Notes: generated by a model from the letters alone, not told the origin. A stretch of 64,000 nucleotides of DNA from Flaccisagitta enflata (GCA_965153355.1 OZ231128.1:11408001-11472000); one strand, 5' to 3'; positions 39,180-48,575 are shown, numbered from the stretch's first letter. A program made the numbers and translations.

Positions 39180-39330
39180 AGTCACAGACGTACGGCGTAT
39201 TTCTAGTGATGAGAAAAAGCACGCTCATTCCCGACAAACGCGCTTACAGCGTGAACACATAATCATAATTTTCCACCGTCCCACGAGTGGCCCTTTCAAA
39301 ACGCGATTGTCTCTGACTAGTACACGTTCC
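39180..39330 (+). repeat. Repeat F, partial copy
   Basis: TTCTAGTGATGAGAAAAAGC, CATTCCCGACAAACGCG, CGTGAACACATAATCATAAT and ACGCGATTGTCTCTGACTAG match the copies at 18955 and 23862. Confidence 0.65.
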
Positions 39331-39649
39331 TAGTTTGATTCTTTTTTGATACAGTTATAGGTTGATCAATCTCAACTGGCAAGAAGTATTAAGCTTTTAC
39401 TGTTTTATGCATTATCTCACTAATCTGGAATGTATGATATTTTTTATGTCTAAATTTCATAGGTCTAGCTAAGATGAATAGTTTGCCCACAGCATCAATT
39501 TGAAGAATAACAAGTATTTACACTTGTAGCTCAATAAATTTTGTTTTTATCACCATGATTTTTCATTTTATTGTTTGTTTTTTTTAATAGGCTCAGACTT
39601 ACTTTTTGCCAATTAAGATTGATCACCCTGTAGTAGCTGCCATACTTAA

Positions 39650-39805
39650 GGTGTGTCTGCATTACTCAGCTTATTCGGATATTTTATTTGAATTTTAATA
39701 TCCGGATATTTCATAAAGTAAATTTGCTAAATTCACTGTGTAGAATATCCGGATATTGATATCCAGATAAATTATCCAAATAATATGGTGAATGCAGACG
39801 CACCC
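39650..39805. mobile_element. 156-bp MITE with GGTGYGTCTGCATT ends, copy 2
   Basis: GGTGTGTCTGCATTACTC to GAATGCAGACGCACCC, with two ATATCCGGATAT palindromes inside, the same length as copy 1 at 12608. TTA flanks both sides (CTTA|A... CCC|TTAG), suggesting a 3-bp duplication. Confidence 0.82.
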
Positions 39806-40579
39806 TTAGTATTTGACTTCCGAAGTCAAAGCTTCTTCAAATTGTAGAAGCTATTTCCTCAGCATGAAGTAGAATTGAAAAAGATGATATCAGGAAAGTT
39901 ATGTTTATTTCTGCGATAGAATGATAGACACATTAACAATTGGAATTGAAACATAGCATAGAAAAGGAAATGACATTTTCACCATTTTTTACACAATGAC
40001 CGATTGAAAAATCTAGGATTGCGTGCGCAATTTGATATGTCTTCTGGGAGAACTGAGGCAATTCTCTGAACCAAAACAAGAAAAAATATAATTGAATACA
40101 GAGAACGGATGAAAAAAAAAGACAAATAAAAGACTCACAATTCTAATATCTGACCAGAAAATATACTGACAAGAAAAAAATGACATATTCGGAAATATTC
40201 TTAAAACATTCAAATTCTTGGTGACAAAATAAATAGGGCGTATTACGTCAGTATTCAATACTTGTGCATGAAAAGTTTTAATGGTTAATTGGGGTTTGAC
40301 AGTAAATTCGAATAAAGAAAAAACAGGTATGCTTTCGCAAGCAAAACTTACTTAAATAATAAAAAGATGATCAAAAACATAAATCTTGAAATGTACCTAA
40401 TATCTCGATAAATCAATTGTTAACCATAAAATGATCAATGGAAAACCAACAAACATGATGACATAACTTTCCATACAACAAGATTAAGTAAGCAGTTAAT
40501 TAAACAGACAGTAAAGTAAAATGATAAAAACAAAGTTTGAATAAAGGCGTTCATTTGTGGTTCCTCTGGTCCACTTCAC
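39806..40579. other. AT-rich sequence, possible 3' flank of the Fn3 gene
   Basis: No exon or repeat recognised. On the minus strand an AATAAA lies near 39903. If the gene ends at 40580-40598 this stretch would be its 3' UTR. Confidence 0.35.
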
Positions 40580-40598
40580 CTGTCCAATTTAGGTGAGC
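40580..40598 (-). CDS. Candidate micro-exon or last exon of the Fn3 gene
   Basis: On the minus strand an acceptor (CATCCATCTTTCAG) is followed by 19 nt that continue the phase of the exon at 41467 to read G-SPKLD, then AG and a possible donor GTGAAG. If that donor is not used the frame gives R and a TGA stop two codons later, making this the end of the protein. The phase match is the only support, so it may be chance. Confidence 0.3.
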
Positions 40599-40657
40599 CT
40601 GAAAGATGGATGAAAATTAAATCGCGTTAAATCAATCTTTAAAGCACCAAGTCATAG

Positions 40658-40976
40658 CCGTATTTCTCCTAATTAGCGCCACTCCCCAAGTAGCGTCCCA
40701 CTTTTTTTTGGAAAAGAGAATTTGCCATAAATCAAAAAGTTTTCAAATATTCCTATGCGTTTTTACCAAAATACATGATAAGGAATGGAAAAGCTAAAGA
40801 TAGTTCTCTTTTTGTCTCAATATTTTTTTTCTCTCTCTTTTTCCCCTCTTTAATTCTCTTACGCATCTTGAAAAAAGGAGATCAATTGTACCTGAAGAGG
40901 CGCTAATTAGGAGGGGAAAATGATAATGTCAAGTGATAATTTCATGAGCGCCTGGGGCTAGTTAGAAGAAATATGG
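40658..40976. mobile_element. Repeat I (ATTAGCGCC element), copy 1
   Basis: CCGTATTTCTCCTAATTAGC at the left and GGGGCTAGTTAGAAGAAATA with TGG at the right are inverted repeats, and GGCGCTAATTAGGAGG lies inside. The same terminal and internal motifs occur at 53258-53898. Confidence 0.65.
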
Positions 40977-41015
40977 TATATCCTTAGATCGCAATCAAGG
41001 CGTATGCTACGTCAT

Positions 41016-41378
41016 GGTGCACACGAGCAGCAAATTTGGAAAGTCATTTTCCATAAAATTCTGAATGTCTCTGAATGCAAAAATTTACATTTCTAAGAAC
41101 ATGGCCCTTTTCTTGTATGTCTTTAGAATAGGGCCACGTTTTCAGAAATGCACATTTTTGCATTCAGAGACAGATTAAGAATTTCACCTGTGACAAGTCA
41201 AGAAATGTTTTTTTTATATTTGTCTCAATTTTTGCAACTGATTTTGTACAATTAAATAACTTTCAATACAATTAAATCAATAATTCATACTAAAAACATA
41301 ATTATAAATTCATCATTTTATTTTTCTTTTAGAATATGATTTGACCGTGGAAATTGCCCCTTCGTGCGCACCTCGACC
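41016..41378. mobile_element. Repeat H, copy 2 (opposite orientation)
   Basis: ATGGTGCACACGAGCAGCAA at the left is the right end of copy 1 reversed. The inner palindrome AGAACATGGCCC / GGGCCACGTT and the right end GATTTGACCGTGG ... CTTCGTGCGCACC complete it. It lies about 90 bp from the exon at 41467. Confidence 0.75.
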
Positions 41379-41466
41379 TACCGCGAATTGATGTAAGGGA
41401 ATAGCAAGTTTTGTCATATTTTGCAAAGTCATGTTTCATTTTAATGAAACGTCATCAAATTCTTAC

Positions 41467-41617
41467 CATTCGGGCTGATAGCTCTCACGGCAATATTGGT
41501 GACGCAGGGATCACTTTTTCCAAAATCATTTTCGGCCGATACTCGGAAGAAGTACTCATGGCCAGAAATAACATGATGAGCGTCGTATGACAACGTGTTC
41601 GGCGTAACACGGGCAAC
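41467..41617 (-). CDS. Fn3 domain 5, second half (titin/twitchin-like gene exon)
   Basis: 151 bp bounded by TTTCAG|GTTGCC and AATG|GTAAGA. It encodes VARVTPNTLSYDAHHV, then HEYFFRVSAENDFGKSDP, the F and G strands of an Fn3 domain with the usual Y-x-F-R-V-x-A-x-N signature, then a linker (AISPN). It starts in phase 0 and joins exactly to the exon at 43808-43952. It ends in phase 1. Confidence 0.88.
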
Positions 41618-41750
41618 CTGAAATAAAAGGGCATTTAAGTATAAACTATCTTTAACGCAACATTTGTTTTTTGCCGCTTCAACTTGTGTATACACTCTTT
41701 TCATCACATCGATGGTAGCAAGGGAAAGTAAAATTTTGGAGTCTGTTTTT

Positions 41751-43264
41751 AGTCGCGTGCACGCGACTCTACAACCCGCTTTGTCCGTCGGTCGGTTGGT
41801 CGGTCGGTCGGTTGGTCGGTCGGTCGGTCGGTCACACTTTACTTTTTTATAAATTTTATTTCTTTAAGTCATTTTTAGTCATTTTAAGTCATTCTAAGTC
41901 ATTCTAAGTCGTTTTATGTCATTATAAGTCATTATACATCATTTTAAGTCATTTTTAGTCATTCTAAGTCATTCTCAGTCATTTTAGTCAATATAGTCAT
42001 TTCACTTTTTATTTACATAATTATAGGTAATTATAGGTCATTATGCAATTTTGGGTAATCATAGGTAATTATAGGTCACTAAAGGCCACTATGCAATTAC
42101 AGGTAATATAGGTCATTATAGGTAATCATAGGTCATTGTAGGTAATTATGGGTAATTATAGGTCATTATGTAATTATAGGTAATTATAGGTCATTATAGG
42201 TAATTATAGGTTATTATGCAATTATAGGTCATTATTGGTAATCATAGGTCAGTATGTAATCATAGGTAATTATAGGTAATTATAGGTGATTATAGGTAAT
42301 TATAGGTAATTACAGGTAATTATAGGTCATTATATAATTATAGGTCATTATAGGTCATTATAAGGTCAATATAGGTCATTATAGGTCATTATAGGTCATT
42401 ATTGGTAATTATAGTTCATCATGTAATAATAGATAATCATAGGTAATCAAAGGTAATTATAGATCATTATAGGTAATTATAGGTCATTATGTGATAATAG
42501 GAAATTATAGGTCATTTTAGATGATTATAGGTAATCATAGGTCATTATGAAATTATGGGTAATCATAGGTAATCAAAGGTCATTAAAGGTAATTATAGGT
42601 CATTATGTAATAATAGGTAATTATAGGTAATCATAGGTCATTATAGGTAATTATATGTAAATAGACAATTATAGGTAATTATAGGTCAATATTCAATTTT
42701 AGGTAATTATAGCTAATCATAGGTAATTATAGGTAATTATAGGTCATTATGCAATTACAGTTAATTATAGGTAATCATAGGTCATTAAAGGTCATTATGT
42801 TATTAAAGGTAGTTATGGGTAGTTATGGGTAATCATAGGTCATAATAGGTAATTATTGGTCCATATGTAATTATAGGTAATCATAGGTCTTTATAGGTAC
42901 TTATAGGTCATTATTTAATTATGGGTAATTATAGGTAACTTTAGGTAATCATAGGTCATTATAGGTAATTATAGATCATTAGGTAATTGTGGGTAATTTT
43001 GGGTAATCATACCTCATTATAGGTAATTATTGGTCCATATGTAATTATAGGTAATCACAGGTCTTTATAGGTACTTATAGGTCATTATTTGATTATGGGT
43101 AATTATAGGTAATCATAGGTAATTATAGGTAATCATAGGTCATTATAGGCAATTATAGGTCAATAGGTAATTATAGTCATTATCATCATTACAGGAAATA
43201 ACGTACTCAAATAATTAGGCGATTATGTAAGTCTCGCACGCGACTTATAGGTGTTGGCCTTGTT
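41751..43264 (+). mobile_element. Family B helentron-like element expanded by a ~1.3-kb minisatellite
   Basis: It starts AGTCGCGTGCACGCGACTC, then a CGGT tract and CACACTTTACTTTTTTAT. After a few AAGTCATTTT units the interior becomes well over a hundred variants of GGTAATTATAGGTCATTAT (about 9-10 bp half-units) up to 43215. It ends GTCTCGCACGCGACTTATAG and GGTGTTGGCCTTGTT. At 1514 bp it is four to seven times the length of other family B copies, and it lies in an intron of the Fn3 gene, antisense to it. Confidence 0.88.
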
Positions 43265-43545
43265 CATTGTGGAGTTGGTGTATGACGCAGCATGTAAATT
43301 TTTGTCAATTAAGTAGATCTGATGGCGTCTTGATTTGTACTTTTTTTATACAATATAGCTATGATTCATAGCCTATGAAGCTGCCAAACACAAATCTTTA
43401 ACAAACAGCAACATTTGGGCAGCCGCCTTAAGCCAATTCCTGTTTTGTTTTGTTTTTTTTTTGCTGAAAAAGCAGGTATCAATTCCACAAAAATCTTCAC
43501 TTTCTCTGACTCTGTCTAACGTCGTTGACAGTGATTCCACTTTTT

Positions 43546-43762
43546 AGTCGCGTGCACGCGACTCTACAACCCACTCTGTCCGTCTGTCGGTCGGTAACAC
43601 TTTGTTTTTTTTTTTCATCGTGTTACGCCATTTTAAGTTATTTTCAGTTATTTTAAGTTAACTTAAGTCAATTTACATTTAGTCTTTTGGTCTTTTGGTC
43701 TTTTAGTCTTTTAGTCTTTTGGTCTTAACAACCGCACGCGACTGTAAGGTGTTGGCCTTGTT
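43546..43762 (+). mobile_element. Helentron-like element, family B
   Basis: AGTCGCGTGCACGCGACTC after TTTTT, CCACTCTGTCCGTCTGTC, TTTTAAGTTATTTTCAG units and six TCTTTTGG/AG units. It ends CCGCACGCGACTGTAAGG, TGTTGGCCTTGTT. It is 45 bp from an exon. Confidence 0.85.
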
Positions 43763-43807
43763 TCCCATCTCATCGATGGTGATACTCTATATGAGATTTT
43801 GACAAAC

Positions 43808-43952
43808 CTTTATCCAAACATTTTTGGAGGTATCTTGCTTTTCGATGAAGTAAGCGGTGATGGGGGTGTCATCTGTAGGAGGATCCCAGGATAATTGCAC
43901 TGTTGTTGATGACACGTTCAACACTTTCACAGTTTTGGGAGGCTTCGGGGCG
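43808..43952 (-). CDS. Fn3 domain 5, first half
   Basis: 145 bp bounded by TTTCCAG|CGCCCC and ATAAAG|GTTTGT. It encodes APKPPKTVKVLNV ... TTVQLSWDPPTDDTPITAYF ... KNVWIK, strands A to C' of an Fn3 domain with the conserved Trp and the PPxDDxPITxY motif of titin/twitchin-type repeats. The two-base phase from the exon at 44286 completes an Asn (ENPY-N-APK). Confidence 0.9.
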
Positions 43953-44032
43953 CTGGAAACAATGATTATACTAGTGAATTTTTTGCCTCATTATGATTAA
44001 ATTTTTTGTCCTCTTGTGTCCATGACCGTGCG

Positions 44033-44136
44033 TCTGAGTGTGTCTTTCTGTCTGTCTGTGTGTCTCTGTCTGTGTATCTCTGTCTGTGTGTCTGTGTGTC
44101 TGTCTGTGTGTCTGTCTGTGTGTCTGTCTTTGTGTC

Positions 44137-44232
<96 letters not shown>
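44033..44232. repeat. (GTCT)n, (GT)n, (CT)n compound microsatellite
   Basis: GTCTGTCTGTGT units at 44033-44140, GT at 44140-44168, CT at 44168-44232, all intronic. Frames on either strand are artefacts. Confidence 0.93.
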
Positions 44233-44234
<2 letters not shown>

Positions 44235-44285
44235 TCCATCAGTCCTGTCTGTCCGGTCTGTCTGTGTCTCCATATATATAATTAC

Positions 44286-44536
44286 TTGTAAGGATTTTCC
44301 ACAGTGACCAATTGACTTTGCGTTGGTTCTCCTCTTCCTTCTTTGTTGACTGCCATGATTTGGAAGTGGTAGCTCTCTCCTTCTATCACGTGTGACACTG
44401 TGATGGTGGTTGTGTTGGGGTCGTCTATTGTTGCAATGTCCAACCACGCGTCTCTTTTCGTATCGCGTTTTTGAATAACGTATCCCGTGACGGGGGCCCC
44501 GCCTTCGTCAATCGCCGATCTCCAACTCAATTTCAC
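44286..44536 (-). CDS. Fn3 domain 4, main exon
   Basis: 251 bp bounded by CATCATCAG|GTGAAA and TTACAA|GTAATT. It encodes VKLSWRSAIDEGGAPVTGYV, IQKRDTKRDAWLDIATI and EGESYHFQIMAVNKEGRGEP: the C to G strands of an Fn3 domain with all core residues. Phase 0 in, phase 2 out; both match neighbouring exons. Confidence 0.92.
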
Positions 44537-44562
44537 CTGATGATGTAAGAGAGTTATTTTTT

Positions 44563-44796
44563 AGTCGCGTGCTACGCGACTCTACACCCCGCTTTGTCGG
44601 TCCGTCCGTCCGTCCGTCGGTCCGTCCGTCGGTCCGTCCGTCGGTTCGTCGGTCCGTCCGTCCGTCCATCACACTTTACTTTTTTTGCTTTTTGGGATTT
44701 TTGGCTTCACTGCTCCTGCCCAAATGATCTGGTGACCTCAATTACGGCCCCTGCCCACCCGCACGCGACTGGGGTAGCCGTGTATCCGGCCTTGTT
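44563..44796 (+). mobile_element. Helentron-like element, family A (best-preserved copy)
   Basis: After six Ts: AGTCGCGTGCTACGCGACTC, ACACCCCGCTTTGTCGGTCC, a CCGT/CGGT tract and CACACTTTACTTTTTTTGC. Then GCCCCTGCCCACCCGCACGC, GACTGGGGTAGCC, the hairpin GCCG-TGTATC-CGGC and CTTGTT. It makes a good reference for family A. Confidence 0.9.
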
Positions 44797-44910
44797 GTAT
44801 AACATAATCAAATTATCAGTTTATATCTAATTGACGAGAAAAAAATGTATCACAAAGTCTTTGATTCGCGAATAAAACGAAGTTGATTTGTTTTTATTAC
44901 AACGGTTACA

Positions 44911-45119
44911 CGGATACACGGCTAGTCGGCTACCCAAGTCGCGTGCGGGTGGGCAGGGGCAGTGATAATAAGTGTAAAAACGTTAACCATGCGTTTAAGC
45001 AGAAGCAATAATGCGAAAACCGCCTGTAGACGCCGCCAAAGTAACAAAAAAAAAAGTAAAGTTTGACTGACGGACCGACAGACGGACAAAGCGGGATGTA
45101 GAGTCGTGAGCACGCGACT
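44911..45119 (-). mobile_element. Helentron-like element, family A, diverged 3' end
   Basis: On the minus strand AGTCGCGTGCTCACGACTC, CCCGCTTTGTCCGTCTGTC and CCCTGCCCACCCGCACGCG, then GCCGTGTATCCG with a rearranged tail. It lies in the intron between the exons at 44286 and 45723. Confidence 0.75.
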
Positions 45120-45124
45120 AAGAA

Positions 45125-45727
45125 TGAAGATGAATAAGGCTTACCTTTCATGAGTAAGACTATATCAGTCTTCTATCCACTGATGTTAGCCAGATGAATC
45201 AGGCTTACCTTACATGAATCAGACTATATCAGTTTTCTGTCAACTGATGTTAGCCAGATGAATCGGAGCTGCTGATTGAGTCTCTGAACGATTTTGTTTT
45301 TCTTTCAGAATCCTCAGCCAGAAAAATTTAATTTGAATAGCTTCGGGTCGTAACACATAAAACCCAGCCAACCCTTAGCCCTAAAGCTAACCTTGTCCCT
45401 AACCTAAACCCTAAAACTATCCCCAACCCTAACCCTAACCCTAATTTAAAAAACCGCTTAAAAAGTCTTAAAAACAAAAGATCGACAGATGGTTGTTCAA
45501 GTGTACCAATGAATCAGGCTTACCTTACATGAATCAGACTATATCAGTCTTCTGTCAACTGATGTTAGCCAGATGAATCAGGCTTACCTTTCATGAGTAA
45601 GATTATATCAGTCTTCTGTCAACTGATGTTAGCCAGATAAATAAGGCTTACCTTACACTGTACATGAATCAGACTATATCAGTCTTCTGTCAACTGATGT
45701 TAGCCAGATGAATCAGGCTTACCTCAC
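45125..45727. repeat. Tandem array abutting a 5' splice site (~64-70-bp units)
   Basis: Units reading GATGAATCAGGCTTACCT, CATGAATCAGACTATATCAG and TCTTCTGTCAACTGATG occur at about 45139, 45207, 45518, 45581, 45647 and 45717. The last contains the real donor of the exon at 45723 (minus-strand AG|GTAAGCC). Each upstream unit carries the same AGGTAAGCC, so the intron has at least five extra donor-like sites. The array is split by about 300 bp that includes a CCCTAA-rich stretch. Confidence 0.85.
45360..45455. repeat. Short CCCTAA-rich (telomere-like) stretch
   Basis: ACCCTAACCCTAACCCTAA at about 45425 plus degenerate CCCTAAA/CCTTAGCC units around it. Three perfect TTAGGG units on the minus strand. 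A second degenerate CCCTAACC region is at 62100-62215. Confidence 0.6.
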
Positions 45728-45832
45728 GATTAGTGACTTCCACAACCTCGAGTCTGCCGGGAAGTTTAGATGGAGGCCCAGATGGTTTTCTGGGAACAAT
45801 GTAAGCATGAAGCTCGACGGCAACTCCTTCTC
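45723..45832 (-). CDS. Linker and start of Fn3 domain 4
   Basis: 110 bp bounded by CAATTCAG|GAGAAG and CGTGAG|GTAAGC. It encodes EGVAVELHAYIVPRKPS (last strand of domain 3 and linker), then GPPSKLPGRLEVVEVTNRE (strands A and B of domain 4). Phases 1 and 0 agree with the exons at 46338 and 44286. Confidence 0.87.
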
Positions 45833-46337
45833 CTGAATTGGTCAAATGCCCGAAAACAATATTACAACATTCTCCAATATGAAATTTGCGTTAGATTTGT
45901 GTTTCTCTCTTTTGAACTTAATGTGTTTAAAACAGTATTGAAGCGAAGAAGTGAAGGAATATATGGGAAACGAGTTTAAAAATACTTTAAATTGATGCTG
46001 TGGCTAAACTATTCAACCCAGACCAATAACAATGGAATTTCAACACAATAAATGTCAGTTTGTAGCAGTTATGTAGTGGAAGATTTACAGAAATAAGTGA
46101 ATTGATTTTTGTTAGTACTTGAAGGGGGGTACTGGAAGGGGGGGGGGGTTAAATAAAACAATATCAAATAGTGATTTTACAAGTGCCTGGACAAATATCC
46201 GGAGAATTAGGGTGATACTTTTTGCCATTTGAGATGATTGACATTGCATCTTTACGGCAAACAATTATTCAGTTAGAGGCGATGGGTACTCTCTCAACAA
46301 TTGGCTCATGTCGAGGCTGATGTCTCATGTAACTTAC

Positions 46338-46496
46338 CGACTTCATTCAATGGAACAACACGCAAGTAGTATCCTGATCCTTCCTGCATATTGCGCACTG
46401 TGTACTGCAGCGTTTGAGCGTCAACACTTCCAGCCAACATCCAGTCAGAAATATGAGGATCATGAGGCTCCAGGATATGTGTATGGCATGTGTGCT
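46338..46496 (-). CDS. Fn3 domain 3, second half
   Basis: 159 bp bounded by TGCATTTCAG|AGCACA and GAAGTCG|GTAAGT. It encodes HTCHTHILEPHDPHISDWML and TLQYTVRNMQEGSGYYLRVV, then PLNEVG. The Y-x-L-R-V and N-x-x-G pattern fits Fn3 strands F-G. The first part is longer and less canonical than in neighbouring domains. Phases 1-in and 1-out chain correctly. Confidence 0.85.
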
Positions 46497-46579
46497 CTGA
46501 AATGCAAAAAAAAAAAAAATATATCTATATATTATTATGTATGCTCTGCTTTTTAGTGACATCTCTTTTAAACGTAATC

Positions 46580-48126
46580 CTTCAACTGGCCAGTCATTCT
46601 GAACATCGAGTACTGAATCAAGTATCCAGTGATGGGTCTTCCTCCATCATCAGTCGGAGCATGCCCTTGGACTCACCTGTCATTCTGAACATCAAGTACT
46701 GAATCAAGTATCCAGTGATGGGCCTTCCTTCATCATCAGTCTGAGCATGCCCTTGTACTCACCAGTCATTTTGAACATTGAGTACTAAATCAAGTATCCA
46801 GTGCCGGTCCCTCCTCCATCATCAGTCGGAGCATGCCCTTGGACTCACCTGTCATTTTGAACATTGAGTACTGAATCATGTATCCAGTGATGGTCCTTCC
46901 TCCATCATCAGTTGGAGCATGCCCTTGGACTCACCTGTCATTTTGAACATTGAGTACTGAATCAGGTACCCAGTGATGGGCCTTTCTCCATCATCAGTCA
47001 AAGCATGCCCTTGGATTCACCTGTCATTCTGAACATGGAGTACTGAATCAAGTATCCAGTGACGGTCCCTCCTCCATCATCAGTCGGAGCATGCCCTTGG
47101 ACTCACCTGTCATTTTGAACATTGAGTACTGAATCAATCGGGTGTGTCAATATGCAAAACATTAATCCCTGAGAGTATAACGCTAGGGCATCATGGGGTT
47201 ACTCATTTAAATGCCTTCACCGTTTTTCTTTTTTCAAATTTCGGTCATCTTCCGTTTTTTCTAAAATCCCTGTTTTGCTCCTAATTTGCATAACGTTGTA
47301 ATCACGTTTTCGACTTTTCATCCTTTGCCTTGTATGGCGGGGCATTCGAATCACTTCTAAATGCTGCTATCCTCTCTAAAGCTTCACAGAAAAGTACCTG
47401 AGTTAATCATATCAACTTCAATGAAATAGCAAAATGGTCTTTTTTGGTTAATGAATTTGTTTCTAGGCGAACAAAAGTGCAGACATTGCATTAGATATCG
47501 ATCGCGAAAAAAAACGGTTGCCAAATGAATTTCGGAAAAAGAAAAACGGCGATCGTTCTAAAATCAATAGCCCCATCTTGCGTCAGCGTTATGGTCTCAA
47601 ATTCAGTCATCACCCATATTTGACACACCTGACTGAATCAAGTATCCAGTGATGGTCCTTCCTCCATCATCAGTTGGAGCATGCCCTTGGACTCACCTGT
47701 CATTGTGAACATTGAGTACTGAATCAAGTATCCAGTGACGGTCCCTCCTCCATCATCAGTCGGAGCATGCCCTAGGACTCACCTGTCATTTTGAACATTG
47801 AGTACTGAATCAAGTTTCCAGTGATGGGTCTTCCTCCATCATCAGTCGGAGCATGCTCTTGGACTCACCTGTCATTCTGAACATTGAGTACTGAATCAAG
47901 TATCCAGTGATGGGTCTTCCTCCATCATCAGTTGGAGCATGCCCTTGGACTCACCTGTCATTCTGAACATGGAGTACTGAATCAGGTATCCAGTGATGGG
48001 CCTTCCTCCATCATCAGTCAAAGCATGCCCTTGGATTCACCTGTCATTCTGAACATTGAGCACTGAATCAAGTACCCAGTGATGGGCCTTTCTCCATCAT
48101 CAGTCAAAGCATGCCCTTGGATTCAC
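46580..48126 (-). repeat. 86-bp tandem array copied from an exon end and its 5' splice site
   Basis: Twelve units in exact 86-bp register start (CATTCTGAAC or variant) at 46595, 46681, 46767, 46853, 46939, 47025, 47111, 47701, 47787, 47873, 47959 and 48045. The thirteenth, at 48131, is the real exon. Each unit carries, on the minus strand, the last ~65 nt of the exon at 48127 (TDDGGRPITGYLIQYSMFRM), the donor ACAG|GTGA and about 20 nt of intron (CCAAGGGCATGC). No unit carries an acceptor. A 495-bp transposon splits one unit. Confidence 0.95.
47138..47632. mobile_element. 495-bp element with 9-bp TSD CTGAATCAA, inside the 86-bp array
   Basis: Ends TCGGGTGTGTCAATATG / CATATTTGACACACCTGA are inverted repeats. 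CTGAATCAA lies at 47129-47137 and 47633-47641. Removing 504 bp (element plus one duplication) restores the 86-bp register exactly (47111 + 86 + 504 = 47701). A 9-bp duplication fits Mutator-like (MULE) elements, but that is inference; there is no transposase. Confidence 0.93.
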
Positions 48127-48267
48127 CTGTCATTCTGAACATGGAGTACTGAATCAAGTATCCAGTGATGGGCCTTCCTCCATCATCAGTCGGAGCAGTC
48201 CACCCAATTGTCACCGAGTTGGGCGATTTTTCAATGAATTTCAATGGTCCAGGTTTGCCCGGGACTC
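48127..48267 (-). CDS. Fn3 domain 3, first half (source of the 86-bp array)
   Basis: 141 bp bounded by CATTGTTAG|GAGTCC and ATGACAG|GTGAAT. It encodes VPGKPGPLKFIEKSPNSVTI, GWTAPTDDGGRPITGYLIQY, SMFRMT. It shows the PGxPGPL start, Trp and DDGGxPITGY hallmark of titin/twitchin Fn3 domains. The last codon is shared with the exon at 46338 (G|AG = Glu). Its 3' 65 nt plus donor are the template of the downstream intronic array. Confidence 0.92.
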
Positions 48268-48358
48268 CTAACAATGGCAAGAACATTGACGGAATTTGAA
48301 GTGTCTGCATGGTGGCATGTTTCCCATCCGAATTTGCAGTATCATTCATTAGATTATA

Positions 48359-48467
48359 CATTCATTCATTCATTCATTCATTCATTCATTCATTCATTCA
48401 TTCATTCATACATTCATTCATATATTCATTCATTCATTCATTCATTCATTTATTCATTCATTCATCA
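48359..48467. repeat. (CATT)n microsatellite next to a donor site
   Basis: About 26 CATT units with a few CATA/TATT variants, starting 9 bp after the donor of the exon at 48476 (minus-strand direction). Confidence 0.95.
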
Positions 48468-48475
48468 TATCATAC

Positions 48476-48575
48476 CTGGTGGTTTGGTGGGCCTCACTCG
48501 TTTTTCCGTGACCAATGGTTCACTTTGACCATCAGAATTCTCGGCAACCACGGAAAAGTAATATTCCATTCCCTC
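48476..48575 (-). CDS. Fn3 domain 2, last exon and linker
   Basis: 100 bp bounded by TTTCTTAG|GAGGGA and CACCAG|GTATGA. It encodes EGMEYYFSVVAENSDGQSEP, LVTEKRVRPTKPPG: the Fn3 F and G strands with YYFSVVAEN, then a PTKPPG linker that runs into VPGKPGPL of the next domain. Phase 0 in, 1 out. Confidence 0.9.

Noticed and set aside
41441-41707. An 88-codon gene starting at the minus-strand Met at 41707
   Set aside because: Only the middle (41617-41467) is coding, between an acceptor and a donor; the outer parts are intron read-through. The same holds for the frames at 44282-44536, 48104-48361 and 48988-49233, which were trimmed to exons.
43971-44447. 158-codon minus-strand frame with DRTDRTDGQ and RQTHRQTH repeats
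   Set aside because: It is a compound GTCT/GT/CT microsatellite next to a real exon; the exon itself is in a different frame.
46580-48126. CRISPR-like regular array
   Set aside because: The period is regular, but there are no unique spacers; the units are contiguous 86-bp copies of an exon/intron junction in a eukaryotic gene.
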